Of a stretch of 64,000 nucleotides of DNA, positions 16,685 through 24,149 are shown in pieces. The first letter of the stretch is position 1. Each line of letters opens with the position of its first letter. The notes under the pieces are model-generated. The model made no database searches, was not told the origin of the DNA, and was given only the letters and a program-made list of their open reading frames with translations. Source of the DNA: Actinomadura macrotermitis (GTDB lineage: Bacteria > Actinomycetota > Actinomycetes > Streptosporangiales > Streptosporangiaceae); the NCBI RefSeq assembly GCF_009604375.1, contig NZ_WEGH01000001.1, positions 620,001 to 684,000 of the forward strand, read 5' to 3'. The position numbers and the translations under genes are program-made.

Positions 16685-18064
16685 ATGAGGCTTCGCACCC
16701 TTTCCACCGCCGCCGCGGCGGTGACCGTCGCGCTCGGCGCGATGGCCGTCCCGGCGCACGCGGCCCCCGCCAAGCGGCCCGCGCTGCCCGGCGACTTCAA
16801 CGGCGACGGCTACCGCGAGGCGGTCTCCGCCGCGCCGAACGCCACCGTCGGCGCGCACCGGGCCGCCGGGCTCGTCGCGATCGTCTACGGCGGCAAGCAG
16901 GGCGCCTCGGTCAAGCGGCGCCAGATCCTGACGCAGGCGAGCGCGGGCGTGCCCGGCGACCCGTCCGGGGACGCCTACTTCGGCGCGGCCACCGCCTCGG
17001 CCGACTTCGACCGCGACGGCTACGCCGACCTGGCGGTGGCGGCCGGCGTCGACCGCGCCGCCGGCGTGATCGTGTACGGCGGGCCGAAGGGCCTGTCGGC
17101 GCGCACCGCCGCGCTCGCCGGCCCCGGCTACACCCGCCACATGGTCACCGGCGACTTCGACGGCGACGGCAAGGCCGACCTCGCCGCGGTCACCGGCGAC
17201 ACCGTCCTGCTGTTCCGCGGCGTCGGCGCCCGGCCCGGCGCACCGCAGGTGATCAAGGTCGCCCGGCCGAAGGGCGAGAGCGCCCGGCTCTTCCCGGTCG
17301 CCGCCGACTTCACCGGCGACCGCCGGACCGACCTGGTGCTGCTCGGCACCGCCACCACCGACGGCGAGACCGTGGCGACCTGGGGCGAGCTGCGCACCGG
17401 GACCGCGCAGGGCCTCGGCGGCCGCCAGGTCTTCGCGAGCGGCGGCGTCGGCGAGGCCGGCGCGGCCGGCGACGTCAACGGCGACGGCAAGGCCGACCTG
17501 GTCCACCAGCGCGACCTCGGCGACGACCCGAAGCCGGGCTCGTTCGCGGTCCGCCTCGGCGGCGCCAAGGGCTTCGGCGCGGCCCGCAACTACACCCAGG
17601 ACACCAAGGGCGTCCCGGGCAGGGGGGCCAAGGGCGACGGGTTCGGCCAGGCCCTCGCGGTCGGCGACGTCGACCGCGACGGCAAGGCCGACGTGGCGGT
17701 GGGCGCGCCCGCCGCGACCGTCGGCAAGGCCCGCCACGCCGGGACCGTCACCGTCCTGTACGGGGCCAAGGGCGGCCTCGGCACCGCCCGGGCGCAGCTG
17801 CTGAGCCAGGACGCCAAGGGCGTTCCCGGCGCGGCCGAGAAGGACGACCAGTTCGGCCGCGCGGTCTCCTTCACCGACGCCAACGGCGACGGCAAGGCCG
17901 ACCTGCTGGCCGGCGCCCCCTACGAGAACAACGGCGAGGGGCGCCTCTACGTCTTCCCGGGCACCCGGGCGGGCGTGGCGGTCAAGGGCCTGGTCGAGGC
18001 CGGCCCGGCCACCCTCGGCGTCACGGCCCAGGGCGCCCAGCTCGGCAGCGACCTGCTGCGCTGA
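16685..18064 (+). CDS. Secreted FG-GAP/VCBS beta-propeller protein
   Basis: This 459-residue exported protein starts with a signal peptide (LRTLSTAAAAVTVALGAMAVPAHA, cut before APAKR). The rest is an integrin-alpha-like propeller. Its blades carry the calcium loops DFNGDGYREA, DFDRDGYADL, DFDGDGKADL, DVNGDGKADL, DVDRDGKADV and DANGDGKADL. Such proteins bind ligands or polysaccharide outside the cell and have no catalytic site. ATG 16685 follows GAGAGG. The gene sits between glnE and glnA2, which are adjacent in mycobacteria, so it is probably an insertion in this lineage. It is convergent with glnA2 over a shared terminator. Confidence 0.88.
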   Translation: MRLRTLSTAAAAVTVALGAMAVPAHAAPAKRPALPGDFNGDGYREAVSAAPNATVGAHRAAGLVAIVYGGKQGASVKRRQILTQASAGVPGDPSGDAYFGAATASADFDRDGYADLAVAAGVDRAAGVIVYGGPKGLSARTAALAGPGYTRHMVTGDFDGDGKADLAAVTGDTVLLFRGVGARPGAPQVIKVARPKGESARLFPVAADFTGDRRTDLVLLGTATTDGETVATWGELRTGTAQGLGGRQVFASGGVGEAGAAGDVNGDGKADLVHQRDLGDDPKPGSFAVRLGGAKGFGAARNYTQDTKGVPGRGAKGDGFGQALAVGDVDRDGKADVAVGAPAATVGKARHAGTVTVLYGAKGGLGTARAQLLSQDAKGVPGAAEKDDQFGRAVSFTDANGDGKADLLAGAPYENNGEGRLYVFPGTRAGVAVKGLVEAGPATLGVTAQGAQLGSDLLR

Positions 18065-18084
18065 TCCCGCACCGCAGCACATGA

Positions 18085-18127
18085 GAAGAGGGGGCCGTTC
18101 CGCAGCCGGCGGAACGGCCCCCTCTTC
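18085..18127. terminator. Bidirectional terminator between FG-GAP gene and glnA2
   Basis: A perfect 19-bp stem (GAAGAGGGGGCCGTTCCGC and complement) with a short loop lies between the two convergent stops. Confidence 0.88.
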
Positions 18128-18135
18128 GCCCGTTC

Positions 18136-19497
18136 TCAGAGAATGGCGATCATGCGCTTGCGCTCGTACTCGCTGACCTGGCGGCGGTAGTCCTCCCACT
18201 CCTGGCGCTTGTTGCGCAGGAAGAAGTCGAACACGTGCTCGCCGAGCACGTCGGCCATCAGCTCGCTGCGCTCCATCACGTGGATCGCCTCGTCCAGGCT
18301 CTGCGGCAGCGGCTCGATGCCGAGCGCGCGCCGCTCGGCCGGGGTGAGCGCCCACACGTCGTCCTCGGCGCCCGGCGGCAGCTCGTAGCCCTCCTCGATG
18401 CCCTTCAGGCCGGCGCCGAGCATCGCGGCGAACGCCAGGTAGGGGTTGGCGGCGGTGTCCAGCGAGCGGAACTCCACCCGCGTCGCGTGGCCCTTGTGCG
18501 GCTTGTACATCGGGACGCGCACCAGCGCGGACCGGTTGTTGTGGCCCCAGCAGATGTAGGACGGGGCCTCGCCGCCCGCGCCCGCGGTGGAGCCGACGCC
18601 GCCCCACAGCCGCTTGTAGGAGTTCACCCACTGGTTGCAGACCGCGGTGATCTCGGCGGAGTGCCGCAGGATGCCCGCGATGAAGGCGCGCCCGACCTTG
18701 GACAGCTGGAACTCCGCGCCGGGCTCGTAGAAGGCGTTGCGGTCGCCCTCGAAGAGCGACATGTGGGTGTGCATGCCCGACCCGGGCTGCTCGGTGAACG
18801 GCTTCGGCATGAAGGAGGCGAACACCCCCTGCTCCAGCGCCACCTCCTTCATGACCAGCCGGAACGTCATGATGTTGTCGGCGGTGGTGAGCGCGTCGGC
18901 GTAGCGCAGGTCGATCTCCTGCTGGCCCGGGCCGCCCTCGTGGTGGCTGAACTCCACCGAGATGCCCATGGCCTCCAGCATCGTGATCGCGTTGCGCCGG
19001 AAGTCGTGCGCGGCGCTGTGCGGGGTGTGGTCGAAGTAGCCGCCGGAGTCGACCGGCGACGGCTCGCGGCCGTCCTCGGGCCGGTCGCGCAGCAGGTAGA
19101 ACTCGATCTCGGGGTGGGTGTAGAAGGTGAACCCCAGGTCGGCGGCGCGCGCGAGCGAGCGCTTCAGCACGTAGCGCGGGTCGGCGAAGCTCGGCGTGCC
19201 GTCGGGCATGAGGATGTCGCAGAACATCCGGGCCACGCCGGGCGCCTCGCTGCGCCAGGGCAGCACCTGGAACGTGGCGGGGTCCGGCTTGGCGATCATG
19301 TCGGCCTCGTACACCCGGGCGAAGCCCTCGATGGCCGAGCCGTCGAAGCCGATGCCCTCGCCGAAGGCGCCCTCCAGTTCGGCGGGCGCGACCGCGACCG
19401 ACTTCAGGAAGCCGAGCACGTCGGTGAACCACAGCCGGATGAAGCGGATGTCGCGCTCCTCCAGCGTGCGGAGCACGAACTCCTGCTGACGGTCCAA
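18136..19497 (-). CDS. glnA2: Glutamine synthetase, GlnA2 type (not adenylylatable)
   Basis: This 453-residue type I glutamine synthetase or related gamma-glutamyl ligase carries HPEIEFYLL, HHEGGPGQQEIDL, GSGMHTHMSLFEGD and NNRSALVRVP. In the adenylylation loop the sequence is DDVWALTPAE, so Trp382 replaces the tyrosine and GlnE cannot modify it. The length and this loop match mycobacterial GlnA2 (Rv2222c type), encoded next to glnE there. Relatives in Streptomyces include enzymes with polyamine substrates, so true glutamine-synthetase activity is likely but not certain. A GlnR-like box lies about 150 bases upstream. The start is ATG 19497. Confidence 0.92.
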   Translation of the reverse strand: MDRQQEFVLRTLEERDIRFIRLWFTDVLGFLKSVAVAPAELEGAFGEGIGFDGSAIEGFARVYEADMIAKPDPATFQVLPWRSEAPGVARMFCDILMPDGTPSFADPRYVLKRSLARAADLGFTFYTHPEIEFYLLRDRPEDGREPSPVDSGGYFDHTPHSAAHDFRRNAITMLEAMGISVEFSHHEGGPGQQEIDLRYADALTTADNIMTFRLVMKEVALEQGVFASFMPKPFTEQPGSGMHTHMSLFEGDRNAFYEPGAEFQLSKVGRAFIAGILRHSAEITAVCNQWVNSYKRLWGGVGSTAGAGGEAPSYICWGHNNRSALVRVPMYKPHKGHATRVEFRSLDTAANPYLAFAAMLGAGLKGIEEGYELPPGAEDDVWALTPAERRALGIEPLPQSLDEAIHVMERSELMADVLGEHVFDFFLRNKRQEWEDYRRQVSEYERKRMIAIL

Positions 19498-19649
19498 TGC
19501 CCTCTCCCTCTGCTGCGGTGCCGCCCGGGCGGCGGGCGCGGACGCCCGTCTTCACGGCCCATGCCCGTCCCGGACGTGGTCTAACGAGCCGGACGACGTC
19601 CGTGCGGGGATCGGCCAGGTACGGATGCTCCGCAGTATGCCCGGCCGCT

Positions 19650-19665
19650 GTTACCACTACGTTAC
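19650..19665. promoter_or_regulatory. Candidate GlnR box upstream of glnA2
   Basis: GTTAC, six bases, GTTAC (plus strand) reads GTAAC, six bases, GTAAC on the glnA2 strand. This is the AC-n9-AC spacing described for actinobacterial GlnR half-boxes, and it lies about 150 bases before the glnA2 start. Only one half-box pair is clear. Confidence 0.4.
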
Positions 19666-19756
19666 GGAACTGGGCCGGACCTGGTGGAACACCCCCGCGG
19701 GATGCGCCGACTTCACGGCAAACTCTGCCATATGCGGAGGCATGCCCCGGCAGCCG

Positions 19757-20569
19757 TCACCGGCTCACCGGCGGCGGGCCGATCCACTTCTCGTGGATCC
19801 GCTTGTAGGAACCGTCCGCGCGGGCCTGCGCGAGGGTGCTGTTCAGCAGCGCCAGCAGCCCCGGGTTCTCGTCGCGGCGCACCGAGAAGGCGTACTTGCG
19901 GCCGATGTCGAAGTCGCCGCGCAGGGCGAGGCCGGCGTTCGCGGGGTCGCGCAGCCAGCCGCTCGCCACCGCGTGGTCGACGACGGCGAGCCGGACCCGG
20001 CCGGTGCGCAGGCCGTTCAGCAGCGCCGCGGGGCCGGTGAACGAGACCGGCTCGGCGGCGGTCTTCCCCAGGCTCTCCTCGCCCGCGCTGTTCGCCCACG
20101 TGCCGATCTTCAGGCCGGACGCCGCCACCGCGGCCATCGTGGCGTAGCGCGGCCCCTTCCTCCCCACCACCGCCTGGAGGGCGTTGTAGTAGGGGTCGGA
20201 ATAGCCGATGTAGGCGGCCCGGGCCGGCTCGACCGGCAGCCCGGCGGCCGCCACGTCGCACATGCCCTGGCCGACCGCGATCCCCGACCGCAGCGTCTCG
20301 AACGGGGTCTGCACGAACTTCAGCCGCACCTTGAGGCGCTTGGCCACCAGGTCCAGCAGGTCCACGTCGAACCCCGCCACCCGGCCGCCCTGCACCGACT
20401 CGAACGGCGGGTTCGGCAGAGACGTGCAGACCGTCAGCCGCCCTTTCTCGATCAGCTCGGCGCCCTGCACGGTGACGCCGGAGCCGCTGCCGCACCCGGC
20501 GGCCGGGACGACGGCGAGGGCGGCGGCCGCCGGCCGCAGGACCGCCTGGCGAAGGGATCGTCCGGACAC
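19757..20569 (-). CDS. Amino-acid-type ABC substrate-binding lipoprotein (orphan)
   Basis: This 270-residue lipoprotein has a signal sequence ending AVVPAAGC, a lipobox that anchors Cys to the outer face of the membrane. The mature part is a type II periplasmic-binding fold of family 3: GRLTVCTSLPNPPFE, GFDVDLLDLVAKRLKV, FETLRSGIAVGQGMCDVAAAG and DGSYKRIHEKWIG. Such proteins bind polar amino acids or opines. The start GTG 20569 has AGGAGG four bases upstream. No permease or ATPase gene is adjacent, so it is either shared with a distant transporter or acts as a sensor. It diverges from the terpene synthase gene over 112 bases. Confidence 0.85.
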   Translation of the reverse strand: MSGRSLRQAVLRPAAAALAVVPAAGCGSGSGVTVQGAELIEKGRLTVCTSLPNPPFESVQGGRVAGFDVDLLDLVAKRLKVRLKFVQTPFETLRSGIAVGQGMCDVAAAGLPVEPARAAYIGYSDPYYNALQAVVGRKGPRYATMAAVAASGLKIGTWANSAGEESLGKTAAEPVSFTGPAALLNGLRTGRVRLAVVDHAVASGWLRDPANAGLALRGDFDIGRKYAFSVRRDENPGLLALLNSTLAQARADGSYKRIHEKWIGPPPVSR

Positions 20570-20681
20570 GGGTCCTCCTGTTCCGTTCTCGAAGACCGCC
20601 GAACTATGCCATGCCCGCGGCCTCAATGTTTCCGCAAACTTGACGTGGCGCTCACGCCCGCCCCACCCGGGGGTCCCTAAC

Positions 20682-21842
20682 GTGGTGGGCACCGTGAACG
20701 TCACCCTGCTGCTCTCGCTCGCCGGCCGCGTGCCGCCGCCGCCGGACCTGCCGCCCGGCCCGCCGCCGCCGCGCCCGGACGCCGGGCCGCTCGGCGAACG
20801 GCTGGACACCTGGGCGCGCAGCCGCGGCCTGGTGCTCGGCGACCCCACCGCGTCCGCGCTCGGCCGGGCCCGCTGCGACCGGCTGGCCGCGCGGCTGTTC
20901 CCGGTCGCGCCGCTCGGCCGGGTGGAGCTGGCCGCCCGCTGGCTGGTCTGGGCGTTCGCACTCGACGACGCCCTGGACACCGCGCCGCTCGGCGACAGCG
21001 CCACCGCCGTGCACGACCTGTACGAGAACCTGCTGACGGCGCTGCGGCGCGACCGGCCCCGGCCCGGCGCCCAGCCGCTGGAGACCGCGCTCGTCGAGCT
21101 GTGGCAGCAGACCGCCCCGGGCTTCAGCCGCGTCTGGCGGCACCGGTTCGTGCAGCACATGCAGGAGCACCAGGTGGGCTGCGCGGAGGAGGCCGTCAAC
21201 CGGCGGGTGGGCAAGACCCCTTCCCCGGCCGGCTACCCGGGGCTGCGGCGCCGCGCGAGCGCCCCGTTCCTGTACGACCTGGTCGAGCCGACGCTCGGCA
21301 TCGAGCTGCCGCCCCGGCTGCCGCTCACCCCGGGCTGGAAGGCGCTGGTCGAGGGCACCGCCGACCTGGTCGCCTGGTCCAACGACGTGGTCTCCCACCG
21401 GGAGGAGGCGGCGCGCGGCGACACCCACAACCACGTGGCGGTGCTGGGCGCCGCGCACGGCCTGACGGCCGGGCCGTCGCTGGACGCGGTCGCCGGCCGG
21501 ATCGCGGCCCGCGCCGAGGAGGTCACCGCGGCGGTCAAGGCGGTGCACGGCTCGCTGGACCGGCTCGGCTTCTCCGCCGCCGAGCAGGCCGACATCGCGC
21601 GGATCATGAAGGTGGTGCGGGACGCGCCGCGCGCGCACCTGGAGTGGCTGTGGGAGTCGGGCCGCTACCGCACGGCCCAGCGGACCGTGGCCCAGCACGT
21701 CCCGGAACCGCACGTCCCGGAACCCCACGTCCCCGAACAGCACGTCCCCGAGCGGCACGAGCCCGGGCAGTACGAGCCCGAGCAGTACGAGCCCGAGCAG
21801 TACGACGGCCTGCTCTCGGTCTCACTCAGCCGGGTCGACTAG
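20682..21842 (+). CDS. Class I terpene synthase with pentapeptide-repeat tail
   Basis: This 386-residue sesqui- or diterpene cyclase ionises a prenyl diphosphate. Metal-binding motifs are DDALDT at about residue 90 (DDxxD type) and NDVVSHREE (NSE triad, N-D-x-x-S-x-x-x-E), followed by the RY pair in ESGRYRTA. Other helices, such as ARWLVWAFALDD and LWQQTAPGFSRVWRHRF, fit bacterial terpene synthases. After residue 337 comes an unusual tail of seven pentapeptides. The start is uncertain: GTG 20682, 20685 or 20694. The product cannot be predicted. No prenyltransferase or P450 lies next to it. Confidence 0.88.
   Translation: MVGTVNVTLLLSLAGRVPPPPDLPPGPPPPRPDAGPLGERLDTWARSRGLVLGDPTASALGRARCDRLAARLFPVAPLGRVELAARWLVWAFALDDALDTAPLGDSATAVHDLYENLLTALRRDRPRPGAQPLETALVELWQQTAPGFSRVWRHRFVQHMQEHQVGCAEEAVNRRVGKTPSPAGYPGLRRRASAPFLYDLVEPTLGIELPPRLPLTPGWKALVEGTADLVAWSNDVVSHREEAARGDTHNHVAVLGAAHGLTAGPSLDAVAGRIAARAEEVTAAVKAVHGSLDRLGFSAAEQADIARIMKVVRDAPRAHLEWLWESGRYRTAQRTVAQHVPEPHVPEPHVPEQHVPERHEPGQYEPEQYEPEQYDGLLSVSLSRVD
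21696..21800 (+). repeat. 15-bp tandem repeats encoding pentapeptides
   Basis: Seven consecutive 15-bp units encode HVPEP, HVPEP, HVPEQ, HVPER, HEPGQ, YEPEQ and YEPEQ at the end of the terpene synthase. The units are nearly identical within each half. Confidence 0.85.
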
Positions 21843-22790
21843 CGCGTCCCCGGCCCGGGTCCGCACGTACAGCACCCGGCGGCCGAGCCGCTGCCCGCTC
21901 ACCAGCCCGTTGGCCCGCAGCACCCCGAGGTGCTGGCTGACCGCGCCCGGCGTCACGCCGAGGCGGCGGGCGAGCCCGGTCGTGGTGGCCGGGCTGCCGA
22001 GGGCGGTGAGCAGCTCGGCGCGGCGGCGCCCGACGAGCGCGGCGAGCGCGTCCGGCGGCGCGGCCGGGGCGGTCTCCCACAGCGTCGCCACGCCGAGGGG
22101 CGGGTAGCTGAGCATCGGCCGGTAGGGCGGGACCATCACCGACACCCGCGGCCACACGAACGCGCTCGGCACGAGCAGCAGCCCCCGGCCGCCGAGCTCG
22201 CAGTCCATCTCCCACGGCCGGTCCACCCGCAGCGTGCCGCCCCGCCAGGCGACGGCGGGGTGCAGGTCGGCGAAGACCCCCTCGGCGCCGGACGTGGCGA
22301 GCGCCCGGGTCCGGCGCAGCACGTCGCCCTCCAGCAGGTCCTGGACCCGCTCCCAGGACGGGGCGAGCGCCACCGCCCAGTACCGCTCCAGCAGGTCGGC
22401 GACCAGGTCCAGGGTCCGGCCGGGCTCGGCGGCCAGGGCCGTCCGCTCCGGGCCGGGCGCGTCGCCGCGGCCGACCCAGCGCAGCTCGGCGGCGACCACC
22501 TCCGGCGGGGTGGCGCGCACCACGGCCAGCTCGGCGGCGAGGTCGGGCAGCGGGGACTCCGGCGGCGGGGTGAGGAAGTCGGGGACGTAGCCGGCGGCCG
22601 GCACCAGGGCGCGCAGCGGCGCCAGGTCCAGCCCGCGCAGCCGGGGCCGCACCGCGCGCGCCCACGGCAGGTGCAGCGCGTGCCCGGCGGGGTCGGCGAG
22701 CACCCGCAGGCTGTTGACCAGCTCCCACAGCGGGGAGAAGGCGAACCGGACGCGCGCCACGTCGTCCGCGCCGAACCCGAACGTGATCAT
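21822..22790 (-). CDS. ArsR-type winged-helix transcriptional regulator
   Basis: This 322-residue regulator has its DNA-binding winged helix at the C-terminus: RRRAELLTALGSPATTTGLA, RRLGVTPGAVSQHLGVLRAN and GLVSGQRLGRRVLYV. The long N-terminal part starts with MITFGFGADDVARVRFAFSP and is typical of actinobacterial ArsR-like proteins with an uncharacterised effector domain (DUF5937-like). It lacks a CxC metal site, so a metal ligand is unlikely. It is divergent from the MFS exporter gene over 75 bases and probably regulates it. Its 3' end overlaps the terpene synthase end by 21 bases, tail to tail. Confidence 0.87.
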   Translation of the reverse strand: MITFGFGADDVARVRFAFSPLWELVNSLRVLADPAGHALHLPWARAVRPRLRGLDLAPLRALVPAAGYVPDFLTPPPESPLPDLAAELAVVRATPPEVVAAELRWVGRGDAPGPERTALAAEPGRTLDLVADLLERYWAVALAPSWERVQDLLEGDVLRRTRALATSGAEGVFADLHPAVAWRGGTLRVDRPWEMDCELGGRGLLLVPSAFVWPRVSVMVPPYRPMLSYPPLGVATLWETAPAAPPDALAALVGRRRAELLTALGSPATTTGLARRLGVTPGAVSQHLGVLRANGLVSGQRLGRRVLYVRTRAGDALVDPAE

Positions 22791-22865
22791 TTCCGTCCTG
22801 ACCTGGTCCTTTCAGCCCAGCCTAAATCAGTTCCGGCGGCGCGGCGCCCGCCGGATGATCGTGGG

Positions 22866-24116
22866 GTGACCACCGTGGACCCGCCCCCCGCCCTCGCGCC
22901 GCCCGGCCGCGTCGCCGCCTTCCTGCACCCGCGCCTCGGCGGCCTGCCGCGCGCCTTCTGGTGGCTGTGGACCGGCAGCCTGCTGAACCGCCTCGGCACC
23001 ATGGTCGAGCCGTTCCTCGGCCTGTACCTGGCCTCCGTGCGCGGCCTGTCGCTCGCCCAGGCGGGCCTGGTGGTGTCCGTCCTCGGCGTCGGCTCGCTCA
23101 TCGGCCAGCTCGCCGGCGGGGTGCTCGCCGACCGGTTCGGCCGCCGGATCACGCTGACCGGCGCCACCGTCGCGACCGGCGCGGCGATGCTGGCGGTCGG
23201 CTACGCGCGCGGCATCGTGGCGATCACCGCGGCGGCGCTGCTGCTCGGCCTGGTGCTGGACATGTACCGGCCGGCGGCGCAGGCCCTGGTCGCCGACCTG
23301 CTCCCGCCGGCCGAGCGGCCGCGCGCGTTCGGGCTGATGTTCTGGGCGGTCAACCTCGGCTGGGCGGTCGCCATGGCGCTCGGCGGATTCCTGGCCGAGC
23401 AGGGCTTCCTCTGGCTGTTCTGGATCGACGCGGCGACCTGCGCGCTGTTCGGGTTCCTGGTCTGGCGCGCGGTGCCCGAGACCCGGCCCGCCCGCGACCG
23501 GGACGCCCCCTCCCGCGGCGGGTTCGCCGACGTGCTGCGCGACCGGGTCATGGTGGCCTACACCGTGATCACCCTGGTCTACACGTTCGTGCTGATGCAG
23601 GCCATGACCACGATGCCGCTGGCGATGCGCGAGCACGGGCTCGGCCCGGGCGACTACGGCCTGGCCATCGCCGCCAACGGGGTGCTGATCATCGTGGTGC
23701 AGCCGCTGGCCGGCCGGTGGCTGGAGCGGCGCGACCACAGCCGGGTGCTGGCCGCCGGGGGCGCCCTCGTCGGGATCGGCTACGGCCTCACCACGTTCGC
23801 CGCGTCCGTGCCGGGGTACACGGCGGCGATCCTGGTGTGGACGCTCGGGGAGATCATGGCCGCGGCCGTGCTGCAGGCCGTCGTCGCCGACCTGGCCCCC
23901 GCGCACCTGCGCGGCCGCTACGGCGCGCTGTACGGGCTGGCCTGGTCGGGCGGGTTCCTGCTGGCGCCGCTCGGCGGCACGCAGCTGCTCGGCCACGGCG
24001 GCGCGCCCGCGCTCTGGCTCACCTGCGCGGGGCTCGGGCTGGCCGCGGCGGCGGGCTGGCTGGCGCTCGGGCCGGCGGTCCGGCGCCGCCGCGCCGCCCT
24101 CTTCTCGTCAGATTGA
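22866..24116 (+). CDS. MFS transporter (DHA1-like exporter)
   Basis: This 416-residue inner-membrane protein with about 12 helices is a proton-driven exporter. The MFS signature between helices 2 and 3 is visible as GGVLADRFGRRITL, and the mirrored half has GRWLERRDHSRVL. GLVLDMYRPAAQALVADLLP is typical of drug-efflux members. The start GTG 22866 was chosen because protein-like sequence (VTTVDPPPALAPPG) begins there. It is divergent from the ArsR-type gene, which suggests ligand-induced expression. The substrate is unknown. Confidence 0.88.
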   Translation: MTTVDPPPALAPPGRVAAFLHPRLGGLPRAFWWLWTGSLLNRLGTMVEPFLGLYLASVRGLSLAQAGLVVSVLGVGSLIGQLAGGVLADRFGRRITLTGATVATGAAMLAVGYARGIVAITAAALLLGLVLDMYRPAAQALVADLLPPAERPRAFGLMFWAVNLGWAVAMALGGFLAEQGFLWLFWIDAATCALFGFLVWRAVPETRPARDRDAPSRGGFADVLRDRVMVAYTVITLVYTFVLMQAMTTMPLAMREHGLGPGDYGLAIAANGVLIIVVQPLAGRWLERRDHSRVLAAGGALVGIGYGLTTFAASVPGYTAAILVWTLGEIMAAAVLQAVVADLAPAHLRGRYGALYGLAWSGGFLLAPLGGTQLLGHGGAPALWLTCAGLGLAAAAGWLALGPAVRRRRAALFSSD

Positions 24117-24137
24117 CGATACCGGGGTGCGGTCCCT

Positions 24138-24143
24138 TACCCT
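24138..24143 (+). promoter_or_regulatory. Leaderless -10 element of nadE
   Basis: TACCCT lies six bases before GTG 24150, the classic spacing for a leaderless actinobacterial transcript. Confidence 0.55.
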
Positions 24144-24149
24144 GGGCGG

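Noticed and set aside
20682-24116. Terpene biosynthetic gene cluster
   Set aside because: Apart from the cyclase, a regulator and an exporter, no prenyltransferase, P450 or other tailoring enzyme is present.
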